From an uncultured Bacteroidales bacterium (lineage in GTDB: Bacteria > Bacteroidota > Bacteroidia > Bacteroidales > UBA932): a stretch of DNA of 64,000 nt. The notes under the pieces are model-generated. The model was not told the origin of the DNA, did no database searches, and saw only the letters and a program-made list of their open reading frames with translations. A program made the position numbers and the translations under genes. Of this stretch, positions 1 through 7,558 are shown one piece after another; position 1 is the stretch's first letter; each line of letters begins with the position of its first letter. The DNA lies in the NCBI GenBank assembly GCA_900316955.1, contig ONEX01000002.1, positions 124,001 through 188,000 on the forward strand, in the 5' to 3' direction.

Positions 1-480
1 GCTGGCGTCGGTGGGGGCGACCTTGTCGATCATGTCGCGGATGTGCCGCATGCCCTCGGACTGGCCCACCATCTCCTGCCCATAGACCTTCTTCTTGAGG
101 ATCTTGGTCTGGGTGACGAGGTTCGCCTTGTCGGTGGCGTTCTTGATCGTGATGAGGATGCGGTTCAGGTCCAGGGGCTTGCCGATGAAGTCGAACGCGC
201 CCTTCTTGATGCAGTCCACGGCCGTGTCGATGTCCGCGTGGCCGGAGATCATGACGACCGGGGTCTCCACGCCGTCGGCGATGAGCTTCTGGAGGACTTC
301 GGTACCGTCCATCCCGGGCATCTTGATGTCGCAGAAGATGGCGTCGTACTTCTCCTTTTCCGCCATTTCACAGGCGTCAGCGCCGTTTTCGGCGGTGTCC
401 ACCTGGTATTCTTCCATCTCCAGGATCTCCTTGAGGGAGTTGCGGATGGAGCGCTCGTCGTCAACAATCAGAATCTTCAT
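1..480 (-). CDS. NtrC-family sigma-54-dependent response regulator, partial (C-terminus beyond window)
   Basis: The frame is open from the ATG (complement of 478-480) to the window edge, giving 160 residues of the N-terminus. It starts MKILIVDDERSIRNSL, a receiver domain with the acidic pair DD at residues 7-8, the phospho-acceptor Asp in CDIKMPGMDG and the conserved Lys in GKPLDL. It continues into a linker and the beginning of an AAA+ domain (VYGQEMVGQSEGMRHIRDMI, the usual entry of sigma-54 activators). ATPase and Fis-like HTH domains would lie beyond position 1. By family knowledge it is a phosphorylation-controlled activator of RpoN promoters; its kinase partner and targets are not visible. 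It is divergent from cmk, with a shared promoter region. Confidence 0.9.
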   Translation of the reverse strand, partial: MKILIVDDERSIRNSLKEILEMEEYQVDTAENGADACEMAEKEKYDAIFCDIKMPGMDGTEVLQKLIADGVETPVVMISGHADIDTAVDCIKKGAFDFIGKPLDLNRILITIKNATDKANLVTQTKILKKKVYGQEMVGQSEGMRHIRDMIDKVAPTDAS

Positions 481-498
481 ACTCTCGAAACATTTATG

Positions 499-527
499 CA
501 AATATACGGACTTTTTTACTACATTTG
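499..527. promoter_or_regulatory. Divergent Bacteroidota promoters for the response regulator and cmk
   Basis: TACATTTG at 520-527 matches the Bacteroidota -7 consensus TAnnTTTG and lies 23 nt before the cmk ATG. On the other strand CAAATATA at 499-506 reads TATATTTG, placed to serve the response-regulator gene. Convincing -33 TTTG elements are not seen for either. Confidence 0.5.
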
Positions 528-549
528 TAAGATTGATCCTTGAAAGATT

Positions 550-1266
550 ATGAACGTTCCTGACATCATCATCGCCGTTGACGGCTTCTCGGCCACCGGC
601 AAGAGCACCTTCGCGAAAATGGTCGCGAAGGAATTCGGATTCCTGTACCTGGACAGCGGCGCGATGTACCGCGGCGTCACCCTCTTCTCCATGGAGAACG
701 GGATGATCGCGGAGGACGGAGCCATCGACGAAGCGGCCCTGAAGGCCGTCGTGGAGGATCTCGACCTGCACTTCCGCAACATAGACGGGAAAACCTGCCT
801 GTACCTCGGCGAGCGCTGCATCGAAACGGAGATCCGCACCCTCGCCGTGTCCTCGCACGTGAGCCCCGTGTCGGCCATCCCGTTCGTGCGGAACTACGTG
901 GACCGCAAGCTCCGCGCCTTCTCCGAGGGCGGCCGCGTGATCATGGACGGCCGCGACATCGGCACTACCGTGTTCCCGAACGCGGAACTGAAGGTCTTCA
1001 TGACCGCGGATCCCGAAGTCCGCGCCCTGCGCCGCTACGACGAAATGGTGGAGAAGGGCGAAACCCCCGTCTTCGAGGATGTCGTCAAGAACCTCGCGGA
1101 ACGCGACTACATCGACTCCCACCGGGAAACCTCACCCCTGCGGCAGCCGGAGGATGCCTTTGTGATGGACAATACCCACATGACCCTGCACGAGGAGCTC
1201 GTCTGGTGCCTGGGCGTCATCCAGGGCAAGTTCGGCATCCTCGAGGCCCCGGCCCTGTCATGGTAA
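550..1266 (+). CDS. cmk: Cytidylate kinase
   Basis: This 238-residue protein phosphorylates CMP/dCMP with ATP in the cytoplasm. The P-loop GFSATGKST is at residues 12-20. The CMP-binding region includes YLDSGAMYR and the GRDIGTTVFPNA motif typical of bacterial Cmk, followed by the LID-region arginines (RALRRYDEM, RDYIDSHRETSPL). Length fits the family. The 3' end overlaps ispH by 7 bp (ATGGTAA), so the two are translationally coupled; cmk-ispH adjacency is common in Bacteroidales. Confidence 0.97.
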   Translation: MNVPDIIIAVDGFSATGKSTFAKMVAKEFGFLYLDSGAMYRGVTLFSMENGMIAEDGAIDEAALKAVVEDLDLHFRNIDGKTCLYLGERCIETEIRTLAVSSHVSPVSAIPFVRNYVDRKLRAFSEGGRVIMDGRDIGTTVFPNAELKVFMTADPEVRALRRYDEMVEKGETPVFEDVVKNLAERDYIDSHRETSPLRQPEDAFVMDNTHMTLHEELVWCLGVIQGKFGILEAPALSW

Positions 1267-2126
1267 CGGTCGAAACCGACAGCCGGTCCGGCTTCTGCGG
1301 CGGCGTCATCCGCGCCATTTCCCAGGCAGAGCGCTTCCTGCAGGAAAGCGACCACCTCTATTCCCTCGGCGCCATCGTCCACAACGAAGCCGAGCTCGAC
1401 CGCCTCGGCGCGGAAGGGCTCCGGACGGTCGCGTCCATCCCCGACGTCCCCGAAGGCGAGACCGTCCTGATCCGGGCCCATGGCGAGCCGCCATCCACAT
1501 ACGCCGCCGCCCGCGGCCGCGGCCTCACGGTCATCGACTGCACCTGCCCCGTGGTGCTCAAGCTCCAGGAACACATCCGCGAGGCCTATGTCCGCCTGCA
1601 CGCGGACGGCCTGCACGGGACGCTGCTCATTTTCGGGAAGATCGGCCACGCCGAGGTCCTGGGCCTGCTGGGCCAGGTGGACGGCGACGCCATCGTGGTG
1701 GAAAACCGCGCGATGCTGGAGGAGCGCCTCGGGGAGATCGACTTCTCCCAGCCCGTGGAAATCTTCTCCCAGACCACCAAGAGCCCGGCGGAATACGCGG
1801 AAATCTGCGACCGCGTGCGCTCCCTCGGCACCCGGGTGACGGTCCATGACACCATCTGCGCGCAGGTGGCGAACCGGCACGAGCACCTCGCCGCCTTCGC
1901 CCGCGCCCACGACCTCATCCTCTTCGTCGCGGGCGAATCCAGCTCCAACGGCCGCGTCCTCTTCGACCTGTGCCACCGCGTGAACCCGCGCTCCTACCGC
2001 ATCGGCGCCCCCGCCGACATCGACCCCGCCTGGGTCCGCGACGGCGACCGCGTGGGCGTCTGCGGCGCCACCTCCACGCCCCAATGGCTCCTGGAAATGG
2101 TCGCCGGAGCGGTCCGGGGGCTGTAG
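1260..2126 (+). CDS. ispH: 4-hydroxy-3-methylbut-2-enyl diphosphate reductase
   Basis: This is the last enzyme of the MEP isoprenoid pathway, reducing HMBPP to IPP and DMAPP. The ATG at 1260 overlaps the cmk stop and gives a 288-residue protein beginning MVTVETDSRSGFCGGV; an upstream in-frame start would only add residues translated from cmk sequence. The three iron-sulfur cysteines are visible at C13 (GFCGGV), C96 (DCTCPVV) and C200 (DTICAQV). The substrate-binding histidines (VHNE near 41, RAHGEP near 74) and the FSQTTKSP segment are also present. It is a complete cytoplasmic enzyme. Confidence 0.96.
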   Translation: MVTVETDSRSGFCGGVIRAISQAERFLQESDHLYSLGAIVHNEAELDRLGAEGLRTVASIPDVPEGETVLIRAHGEPPSTYAAARGRGLTVIDCTCPVVLKLQEHIREAYVRLHADGLHGTLLIFGKIGHAEVLGLLGQVDGDAIVVENRAMLEERLGEIDFSQPVEIFSQTTKSPAEYAEICDRVRSLGTRVTVHDTICAQVANRHEHLAAFARAHDLILFVAGESSSNGRVLFDLCHRVNPRSYRIGAPADIDPAWVRDGDRVGVCGATSTPQWLLEMVAGAVRGL

Positions 2127-2769
2127 GGAGGCCTTTCCGCCCCCTCCCGGGGGCTCGGCATGGGCTCTGGTAAACTTTTTTCAGGACGTTACGGGGGGTC
2201 TGCAGGCCGATCTCTCATAACTGCTTTATTACCATCACCTTACGAAACAAGAACCTGCAGACCCCGCTGTTTTTCGTAGGGTCTGCCGATGGTCGCCTTG
2301 TAACCATCTCATTATCAACAAGATAAGAATTACACTACGACAGACCCCTGGTAAACGGATAGCCGGACGGACGGGCAGTTTGGTAAACCAATTTCAGGAC
2401 GATACACAGGTTTGGAGCCAGACTCCCTATAAGTAACTGAATAACAAGGTGATGTAAATTAGCAGGTTCCAAACCTGCCAGAAGGAAGAAGGGATGGGAA
2501 CCATTCCATTTATAAGTAGTTGATAATATGAAAGTTGCAAGAGCAATGGTTCCAACCCTCCGTGTCGGCGGGTCCATAAAAACTATAGAGATGCTTTTCG
2601 CTATTTCTATGTAATTGCCATACAGAATTAGCAAACAATTGTTTTAGGATTTCTATACATGATGCCACAAAAGACCATGCTTTTTGATATTTTTTTGAGG
2701 GGCGGAATAAAAAATGTTGATATTTTTTTATATTTGCAGGAAACCAACCCATATTATTAATCACTTACT
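2127..2769. repeat. 643-bp gene-free stretch with four palindromic, AT-cored REP-like elements
   Basis: No credible gene lies here. It holds a series of inverted-repeat units. Arms are at 2195-2206/2254-2265 (12 bp perfect, GGGGTCTGCAGG), 2279-2285/2341-2347 (7 bp), 2407-2416/2468-2477 (10 bp perfect, CAGGTTTGGA) and 2497-2505/2545-2553 (9 bp perfect, GGAACCATT). Each pair encloses 39-55 nt of AT-rich sequence. The third and fourth units carry TAAGTAACTGAATAA and TAAGTAGTTGATAAT in the loop. Arm sequences differ between units but stay complementary within a unit. The same architecture recurs at 34115-34293, 35203-35353 and 37342-37435. Base composition is much lower in GC than the neighbours. 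Confidence 0.75.
2729..2736 (+). promoter_or_regulatory. -7 element TATATTTG for the 2770/2951 peptide-lipoprotein pair
   Basis: TATATTTG is a full match to TAnnTTTG and lies 33 nt before the small ORF at 2770 in a very AT-rich leader. No TTTG is found at the usual 19-22 nt upstream spacing. Confidence 0.5.
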
Positions 2770-2937
2770 ATGCGAGACCAGTCCATGAATTCGTTTTCTG
2801 AAGGCGTCCTGCAGTATGAAACTCCCCTCTGCGAAGTCTTCACGATCTCTACCGAGAAAACGATTTTATCGAATCAGCCCGGAAGGGCGGGGAACTACAA
2901 TAGCGACGATGACTTCGTTGACGAAGTTGATTATTAA
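2770..2937 (+). CDS. Small acidic peptide (55 aa) upstream of a fimbrillin-like lipoprotein
   Basis: An ATG follows a TATATTTG promoter element and opens a 55-codon frame ending 13 nt before the lipoprotein start. The peptide has no signal sequence. The middle reads YETPLCEVFTISTEKTIL, and it ends in an acidic tail (SDDDFVDEVDY). A similar gene (7408-7545, YLTPENRVKDLELEMDFL plus an acidic Asp/Pro/Trp tail) lies in the same place relative to the other fimbrillin-like lipoprotein in this window. That paired recurrence is the main argument that it is real. No function is recognised; candidates are a leader or secreted peptide, or a partner of the lipoprotein. Confidence 0.6.
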   Translation: MRDQSMNSFSEGVLQYETPLCEVFTISTEKTILSNQPGRAGNYNSDDDFVDEVDY

Positions 2938-2950
2938 CAGGAGGATTGCG

Positions 2951-4591
2951 ATGAAAAATAATGTTTACACCCATTGTTTAACCGCCCTGGCCTTGGGCGT
3001 GGCGGTTGCATTCACTTCCTGCAATAAAGTTGAATCGCAGTTGCCTGCCGATGACGGAACTATTACCATCGAATTCCAGCAGGTCGATGCGGATAATTCC
3101 ACCAGGACGGAGTTTTACGAAAATACTATCAGGTGGTCGAAAGATGACAAGGTCAGTTTTTTTCAATATGCGTCGGTCGATGGCACGATGAAATGCGTAT
3201 CCGCGAATTACACATTGAAATCTGCTGCAAAAGTTCTTCTACCTGTTGCAATCAGTTTTAATGCCCCGGATGATGAAACTGATTCGTATTATTTTTCAGT
3301 TTACCCCTCTGCGTCCTTTAAGAGCTACGATCCTTCTTCCGGCCACGTTTGTGCGAAAATCACCACCCCGGACACCCAGAAACCTACTGCTACCGGTTTC
3401 GACCCTGCCGCCGATCTACTCATCTCGAATTATGCTGAGAACTTGACGAAGACTGATGGGAAATATGTCGTGCAACTCGCATATTACCGGCAAGTTGCTA
3501 TCGGCAAAATGCGCCTCAAAAATCTTCCTTCTACGAGCCCGATAGCGTCCATAGAATTCTCAGCGATGCATGGAGAATCATCCGTGACTCTTGCGGGCGA
3601 TACGATGTATGATTTCACGACACAGGCCCCATCCAGTGTCGCTTCTCGGAAATACAAACTCACTCTCGATTATTCAGAACAGAATATTTCGGGCGATATG
3701 ACTGCCTATTTCTGCTGCTATCCTTTCGAACTAGGCTCTGGTGACGCTTTTACCGTCAAGGTCGTTACGGAAGCCGGCGAGGTATTTACACGTAAAGTCA
3801 CGATTCCCGCTTCAAGGACGCTATCTTTTGAGGCCGATCGCGGCACGCAGTTCACGGTGGACATGTCCACGGCGACGAAAACCGACGATTGGCTCACTGT
3901 CAAAGAGAATACATCGTACACCAAGACGGCTAACAAGATTTACTATTCCATCAAGACTTCCAATAATAATGTCAAGTCCGGTAAAATCAAGACTGTATCT
4001 GAAACGGTTTTTGCGGGAATCGACGATATTGGGGACTACATTGAGACCAACAACGGTACGTCCATCACCACCAGTAATATTTCGAAGCTCAATTCAGGAT
4101 CTTCGGTACCATACAGCATGTCCGGCCTGAAGGCCGATTCCTGGTATGTTGTGATGGTCAAACTAGTCCTTGATGATGATACCGAGGGTGTCGCCATCGC
4201 ATACATCAAGACCGACTGGTTCTCAATGACCGCCTCAACGCGCTCCGCGGGCGGCATTAGCTATACTTATTATGGAGCAAACCTTACTCCGGAAACACTC
4301 GCCGCACGTGTTATAGCAACTGGCGAACTCCCAGATGGTGCTACGTATGAAGAGTATTATAATTCCACGCTTGAACCTAGTAGCATTTCAACATCGACAC
4401 TTAATTCAATCAACTCAGCAGCAGGAGGCAACGGTGCCGGATACTATACAACCAAGTATTATACTGACAAGAATACCCAAGTTGCAATGGTTCCTGGCAA
4501 TAATTATACGATAATGATCAAGGCCGTCAACAAACGCGGCGAAACCAAGTTCGTCACAGCCAGCGCCGATGCCGGCGGCTCGACCGAATAA
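2951..4591 (+). CDS. Fimbrillin-like (Mfa-like) surface lipoprotein
   Basis: The ATG at 2951 has an AGGAGG-type ribosome site 8 nt upstream and gives a 546-residue lipoprotein. An in-frame start at 2816 would replace the signal peptide with an arginine-rich leader and run through the small upstream gene. The signal peptide is MKNNVYTHCLTALALGVAVA with lipobox FTSC. After it comes a fimbrillin-type N-terminal pattern (TITIEFQ, then TRTEF and RWSKDDKVSFF) up to about residue 300. Two Fn3-like segments follow, each ending in similar strands (SWYVVMVKLVLDDDTEGVAIAYI, with NNYTIMIKAVNKRGETKFVTA). Codon use is AT-richer than neighbouring genes, suggesting an accessory or variable locus. Precise ligand or fimbrial role is unknown. 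Confidence 0.8.
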   Translation: MKNNVYTHCLTALALGVAVAFTSCNKVESQLPADDGTITIEFQQVDADNSTRTEFYENTIRWSKDDKVSFFQYASVDGTMKCVSANYTLKSAAKVLLPVAISFNAPDDETDSYYFSVYPSASFKSYDPSSGHVCAKITTPDTQKPTATGFDPAADLLISNYAENLTKTDGKYVVQLAYYRQVAIGKMRLKNLPSTSPIASIEFSAMHGESSVTLAGDTMYDFTTQAPSSVASRKYKLTLDYSEQNISGDMTAYFCCYPFELGSGDAFTVKVVTEAGEVFTRKVTIPASRTLSFEADRGTQFTVDMSTATKTDDWLTVKENTSYTKTANKIYYSIKTSNNNVKSGKIKTVSETVFAGIDDIGDYIETNNGTSITTSNISKLNSGSSVPYSMSGLKADSWYVVMVKLVLDDDTEGVAIAYIKTDWFSMTASTRSAGGISYTYYGANLTPETLAARVIATGELPDGATYEEYYNSTLEPSSISTSTLNSINSAAGGNGAGYYTTKYYTDKNTQVAMVPGNNYTIMIKAVNKRGETKFVTASADAGGSTE

Positions 4592-4616
4592 GGTGCATCA
4601 GTCATAAAAACAATAG

Positions 4617-4638
4617 AGGCGGGTCTTGCGACTCGCCT
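4617..4638 (+). terminator. Probable terminator after the lipoprotein gene
   Basis: AGGCGGGT at 4617-4624 pairs with ACTCGCCT at 4631-4638 with one G-T pair, over a 6-nt loop, followed by TAATTGT. It lies 25 nt after the stop codon. Confidence 0.6.
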
Positions 4639-4654
4639 TAATTGTACCTTATTA

Positions 4655-4686
4655 ACCAAACCAACTATTTAACTAACCGGTTTGGT
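4655..4686. repeat. Short inverted repeat between convergent genes
   Basis: ACCAAACC (4655-4662) and GGTTTGGT (4679-4686) form a perfect 8-bp stem around AACTATTTAACTAACC. Arm style (ACCAAACC) and AT-rich loop resemble the REP-like units elsewhere in the window, but the loop is shorter. Confidence 0.4.
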
Positions 4687-4708
4687 ATAATGCAAGCGGT
4701 GTGCCAAA

Positions 4709-5557
4709 CTATTCGGAGGGCTCCGTTTTTTCTTCCGCGGCGGGGGCTTCTACGGCGGGGGCGGGGGCTTCGGCGGCGGCCTTGGCGGCGGCTTCGGCCA
4801 GGGCTTCCTTGCGGGCGCGCTCGACGGAAACGGAGCGCTTGAGGCGGAAGCCGGAGCCGAGGTACTTCGTGCGGACGTCGTCGTCGGCGGCCAGCTCCTC
4901 GGGGGTGCCTTCCTGGAGGATTGTGCCTTCGTACAGGAGGTAGGCGCGGTCCGTGATGGCGAGGGTTTCACCCACATTGTGGTCGGTGATGATGACGCCG
5001 ATGTCGCGGAACTTGAGCTTGGCGATGATGTACTGGATGTCCTCCACGGCAATCGGGTCGACGCCGGCGAAGGGCTCGTCCAGGAGGATGAACTTCGGGT
5101 CCACGGCGAGGGCGCGGGCGATCTCGCAGCGCCGGCGCTCGCCGCCGGAGAGCTGGATGCCCAGCGACTTGCGGACCTTGGAGAGGTTGAACTCGTCGAT
5201 GAGCTGCTCCAGGCGGGCTTCCCGCTCTGCGCGGGTCATGCTGGTCATCTCCATCACGGACATGATGTTGTCCTCGACCGACATCTTGCGGAAGACGGAG
5301 GCCTCCTGCGGCAGGTAGCCGACGCCCTTCTGGGAGCGCTTGTACATCGGCAGGCCGGTGAGTTCGTCATCGTCGATGAAGATGCGGCCCTCGTTCGGGA
5401 CGATCTGGCCGGTGATCATGTAGAAGCTCGTCGTCTTGCCGGCGCCGTTCGGGCCCAGGAAGCCGACGATCTCGCCCTGGCTCACTTCCATCGAGACGCC
5501 CTTCACGACCGTGCGGACGCCGTATTTCTTCACTAAGTTCTCTGCGCGTAACTTCAT
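4709..5557 (-). CDS. lptB: LPS export ABC transporter ATP-binding protein
   Basis: This 282-residue cytoplasmic ATPase should power the LptBFG complex that extracts LPS from the inner membrane. It has Walker [10 protein letters not shown] (about 33-41), Q-loop LPQEAS, signature LSGGERRR, Walker [14 protein letters not shown] and H-loop [10 protein letters not shown]. The core ends near residue 240 as in other LptB proteins. The last 40 residues are an unusual Ala/Pro/Glu-rich tail. It starts 9 nt after dnaX and is presumably cotranscribed with it. LptF, LptG and LptC are not in the window. Confidence 0.93.
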   Translation of the reverse strand: MKLRAENLVKKYGVRTVVKGVSMEVSQGEIVGFLGPNGAGKTTSFYMITGQIVPNEGRIFIDDDELTGLPMYKRSQKGVGYLPQEASVFRKMSVEDNIMSVMEMTSMTRAEREARLEQLIDEFNLSKVRKSLGIQLSGGERRRCEIARALAVDPKFILLDEPFAGVDPIAVEDIQYIIAKLKFRDIGVIITDHNVGETLAITDRAYLLYEGTILQEGTPEELAADDDVRTKYLGSGFRLKRSVSVERARKEALAEAAAKAAAEAPAPAVEAPAAEEKTEPSE

Positions 5558-5566
5558 GGTATGGGG

Positions 5567-7315
5567 CTATTTGGTATCGAGGCCGAGGTCGGCCACGAAG
5601 GCTCTCACTTCAGGATGCTTGTCCATCAGGTCCTTCGCCTTCTCCTCGGGCATGTAAGGTTTCTTCTCGCCGGGCTCCTCCTCGGGAATGTCGTCCACGT
5701 GGAGATTGACCTTCCGGCATTTCAGGATCTCGCGGAAAGCGGCCTCCATGTCGCGGAGGATCTTGTCCTCGATCCACTTCTTCTGCGCGGCGTTGGACAC
5801 CGAGAAGAACACGGACTTGACGCCGTTCTCCTCCGTCATCCGGAGTTCCGCCTTCGCGAGGGCGCTCGCCAGGCGCGGCTGGGATTCGTACTTCGGAAGG
5901 AGATCCTTCCAGCGGGCGCGGATGGCGTCGTCGTCCGGCAGGGCGGCCTCCACGACAGCGGGCGCCTCCTCCACCGGCTTCTCCTCCTTCTCCTGCAGGA
6001 TGGCGCTCATGGACAAGGCCGATCCGGTCTTGGGCGCGCGGCGCTGGCGCGCAGGCGCGGCGGCCGGAGCAGCTGCCGGAGCGGCAGCAGGCTCAGGCGC
6101 CGGCGCCGGAGCGGGTTTCGGCGCGACGGCGGTCTTGTCGGCCGGAGCGGCGGGAACCGCCGCGGCGGCCGAGGCGGCCTGCGGCACGGCGACCGGCCGC
6201 GGCGCGGTGGACACGTCCGTGCGGCCCGTCAGGAAGCTGAGCTTCATCAGCGCGAACTCGATATGAAGGCGGGGGTTCACGGCCGCCTTGTAGCCGGCCT
6301 CGCAGGCCGTGGTGACGTTCAGGGCGTCATACAGGAACTGCAGCGGGCAGCGGGCCGCCTGCTCGCGGTAGCGCTGCTTCAGCGAGTCCGGGAGCTCCAG
6401 CAGGGAGTCCAGCCCGGCCGTCCGGGCGACCACGAGGTCCCGCAGGTGCGAGCTCAAGGCCGCCACGAAATGCAGGGCATTGAAGCCCTTGGACAGGATT
6501 TCGTCGAAGGAGGACAGGGCGGCGGCGTAGCTTCCGGACAGGAAGTTCTCCACCATCCCGAAACTATAGTCGTAATCGAGCACATTGAGGTTCCGGACCA
6601 CGTCCTCGTACTTGATTTCCGTCCCGCAGAAGGCGACGGTCTGGTCGAAGATCGTGAGCGCGTCGCGCATGGCGCCATCGGCCTTCTGGGCAATCACATG
6701 CAGGGACTCGTCGTCGATGGTGATGCCTTCCTTGGCGGCGATGTCGCGGAGGTTCCGGACCATGTCGGGAATGCCGATGCGGTTGAAGTCGTACGTCTGG
6801 CAGCGGGACAGGATCGTGGGCAGGATCTTGTGCTTCTCGGTGGTGGCGAGGACGAAGATCGCGTGTGCCGGCGGCTCCTCGAGCGTCTTGAGGAAGGCGT
6901 TGAAGGCCGATTGCGACAGCATATGGACCTCGTCGATGATATAGACGCTGTACTTGCCCACCTGCGGCGGGACCTGCACCTGCTCGATCAAGGCCTTGAT
7001 ATCGTCCACGCCGTTGTTGGAGGCGGCGTCCAGCTCATGGATGCAGTACGACCGGCCTTCCTGGAAGGAAACGCATGACTCGCACTCCCCGCAAGGCTCC
7101 ATGTCCGGCCCGGGATGGGCGCAGTTGATCATCTTCGCGAAGATGCGCGCCGTGGTGGTCTTCCCCACCCCGCGCGGGCCGCAGAAGAGATAGGCGTGGG
7201 CGAGCTGCCCCCGCTTGATGGAATTCGACAGGGTCCGGGCGATGTTGTCCTGGCCGAGCAACGTTTCGAAGGAGTCCGGCCTGTATTTGCGTGCCGATAC
7301 GATATACTGACTCAT
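5567..7315 (-). CDS. dnaX: DNA polymerase III subunit gamma/tau
   Basis: The start at 7315 gives MSQYIVSARKYRPDSFETL, the conserved DnaX N-terminus; an upstream in-frame start lies in the promoter. The 582-residue protein is the ATPase of the clamp loader. It has Walker A GPRGVGKTT near residues 44-52, a zinc-binding cysteine set (CAHPGPDMEPCGECESC), Walker B IIDEVHMLS and the sensor SRC motif. A Pro/Ala-rich linker (about 375-440) precedes a C-terminal tau-like domain. A TAACTTTG -7 element lies at 7322-7329 (complement). Confidence 0.96.
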   Translation of the reverse strand: MSQYIVSARKYRPDSFETLLGQDNIARTLSNSIKRGQLAHAYLFCGPRGVGKTTTARIFAKMINCAHPGPDMEPCGECESCVSFQEGRSYCIHELDAASNNGVDDIKALIEQVQVPPQVGKYSVYIIDEVHMLSQSAFNAFLKTLEEPPAHAIFVLATTEKHKILPTILSRCQTYDFNRIGIPDMVRNLRDIAAKEGITIDDESLHVIAQKADGAMRDALTIFDQTVAFCGTEIKYEDVVRNLNVLDYDYSFGMVENFLSGSYAAALSSFDEILSKGFNALHFVAALSSHLRDLVVARTAGLDSLLELPDSLKQRYREQAARCPLQFLYDALNVTTACEAGYKAAVNPRLHIEFALMKLSFLTGRTDVSTAPRPVAVPQAASAAAAVPAAPADKTAVAPKPAPAPAPEPAAAPAAAPAAAPARQRRAPKTGSALSMSAILQEKEEKPVEEAPAVVEAALPDDDAIRARWKDLLPKYESQPRLASALAKAELRMTEENGVKSVFFSVSNAAQKKWIEDKILRDMEAAFREILKCRKVNLHVDDIPEEEPGEKKPYMPEEKAKDLMDKHPEVRAFVADLGLDTK

Positions 7316-7321
7316 AGATGA

Positions 7322-7369
7322 CAAAGTTAGTAATTCTCTTGGATTTTTTCCATACATTCTTTATTTTTG
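7322..7369. promoter_or_regulatory. Divergent promoters: dnaX (minus) and the 7408 peptide gene (plus)
   Basis: CAAAGTTA at 7322-7329 reads TAACTTTG on the minus strand, 7 nt upstream of the dnaX ATG. On the plus strand TATTTTTG at 7362-7369 has CTTG at 7338-7341, 20 nt upstream, fitting the Bacteroidota -33/-7 layout, with the peptide ATG 39 nt downstream. Confidence 0.6.
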
Positions 7370-7407
7370 CGATAATGTGGGTGGACTGTCCCCACAGAAG
7401 TAAGTAT

Positions 7408-7545
7408 ATGAAAAAAACGTACTTAACCCCTGAGAACCGGGTAAAGGACCTGGAACTCGAAATGGATTTCCTGCAGTCCGGAGGACTGAACAATCCCGAC
7501 ATCGGATCGCTGGACGATCCGGCAGATGATGATCCCTGGAATTAA
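7408..7545 (+). CDS. Small acidic peptide (45 aa) upstream of a fimbrillin-like lipoprotein
   Basis: The ATG at 7408 opens a 45-residue frame that ends 13 nt before the downstream lipoprotein ATG. The peptide reads MKKTYLTPENRVKDLELEMD and then FLQSGG, and ends in an acidic tail containing ADDDPWN. It has no transmembrane or signal segment. It resembles the peptide at 2770-2937 in layout: YxTP near the start, a hydrophobic heptad-like centre, a glycine/asparagine turn and an acidic Asp-rich C-terminus. It also precedes the same class of lipoprotein at the same 13-nt distance. Function is unknown. Confidence 0.65.
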   Translation: MKKTYLTPENRVKDLELEMDFLQSGGLNNPDIGSLDDPADDDPWN

Positions 7546-7558
7546 GGAGGAACGCCGT

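Noticed and set aside
2335-2764. Two minus-strand frames of 99 and 84 codons
   Set aside because: They run through the palindromic repeats, lack ribosome sites and family resemblance, and the second overlaps the AT-rich promoter of the 2770 gene.
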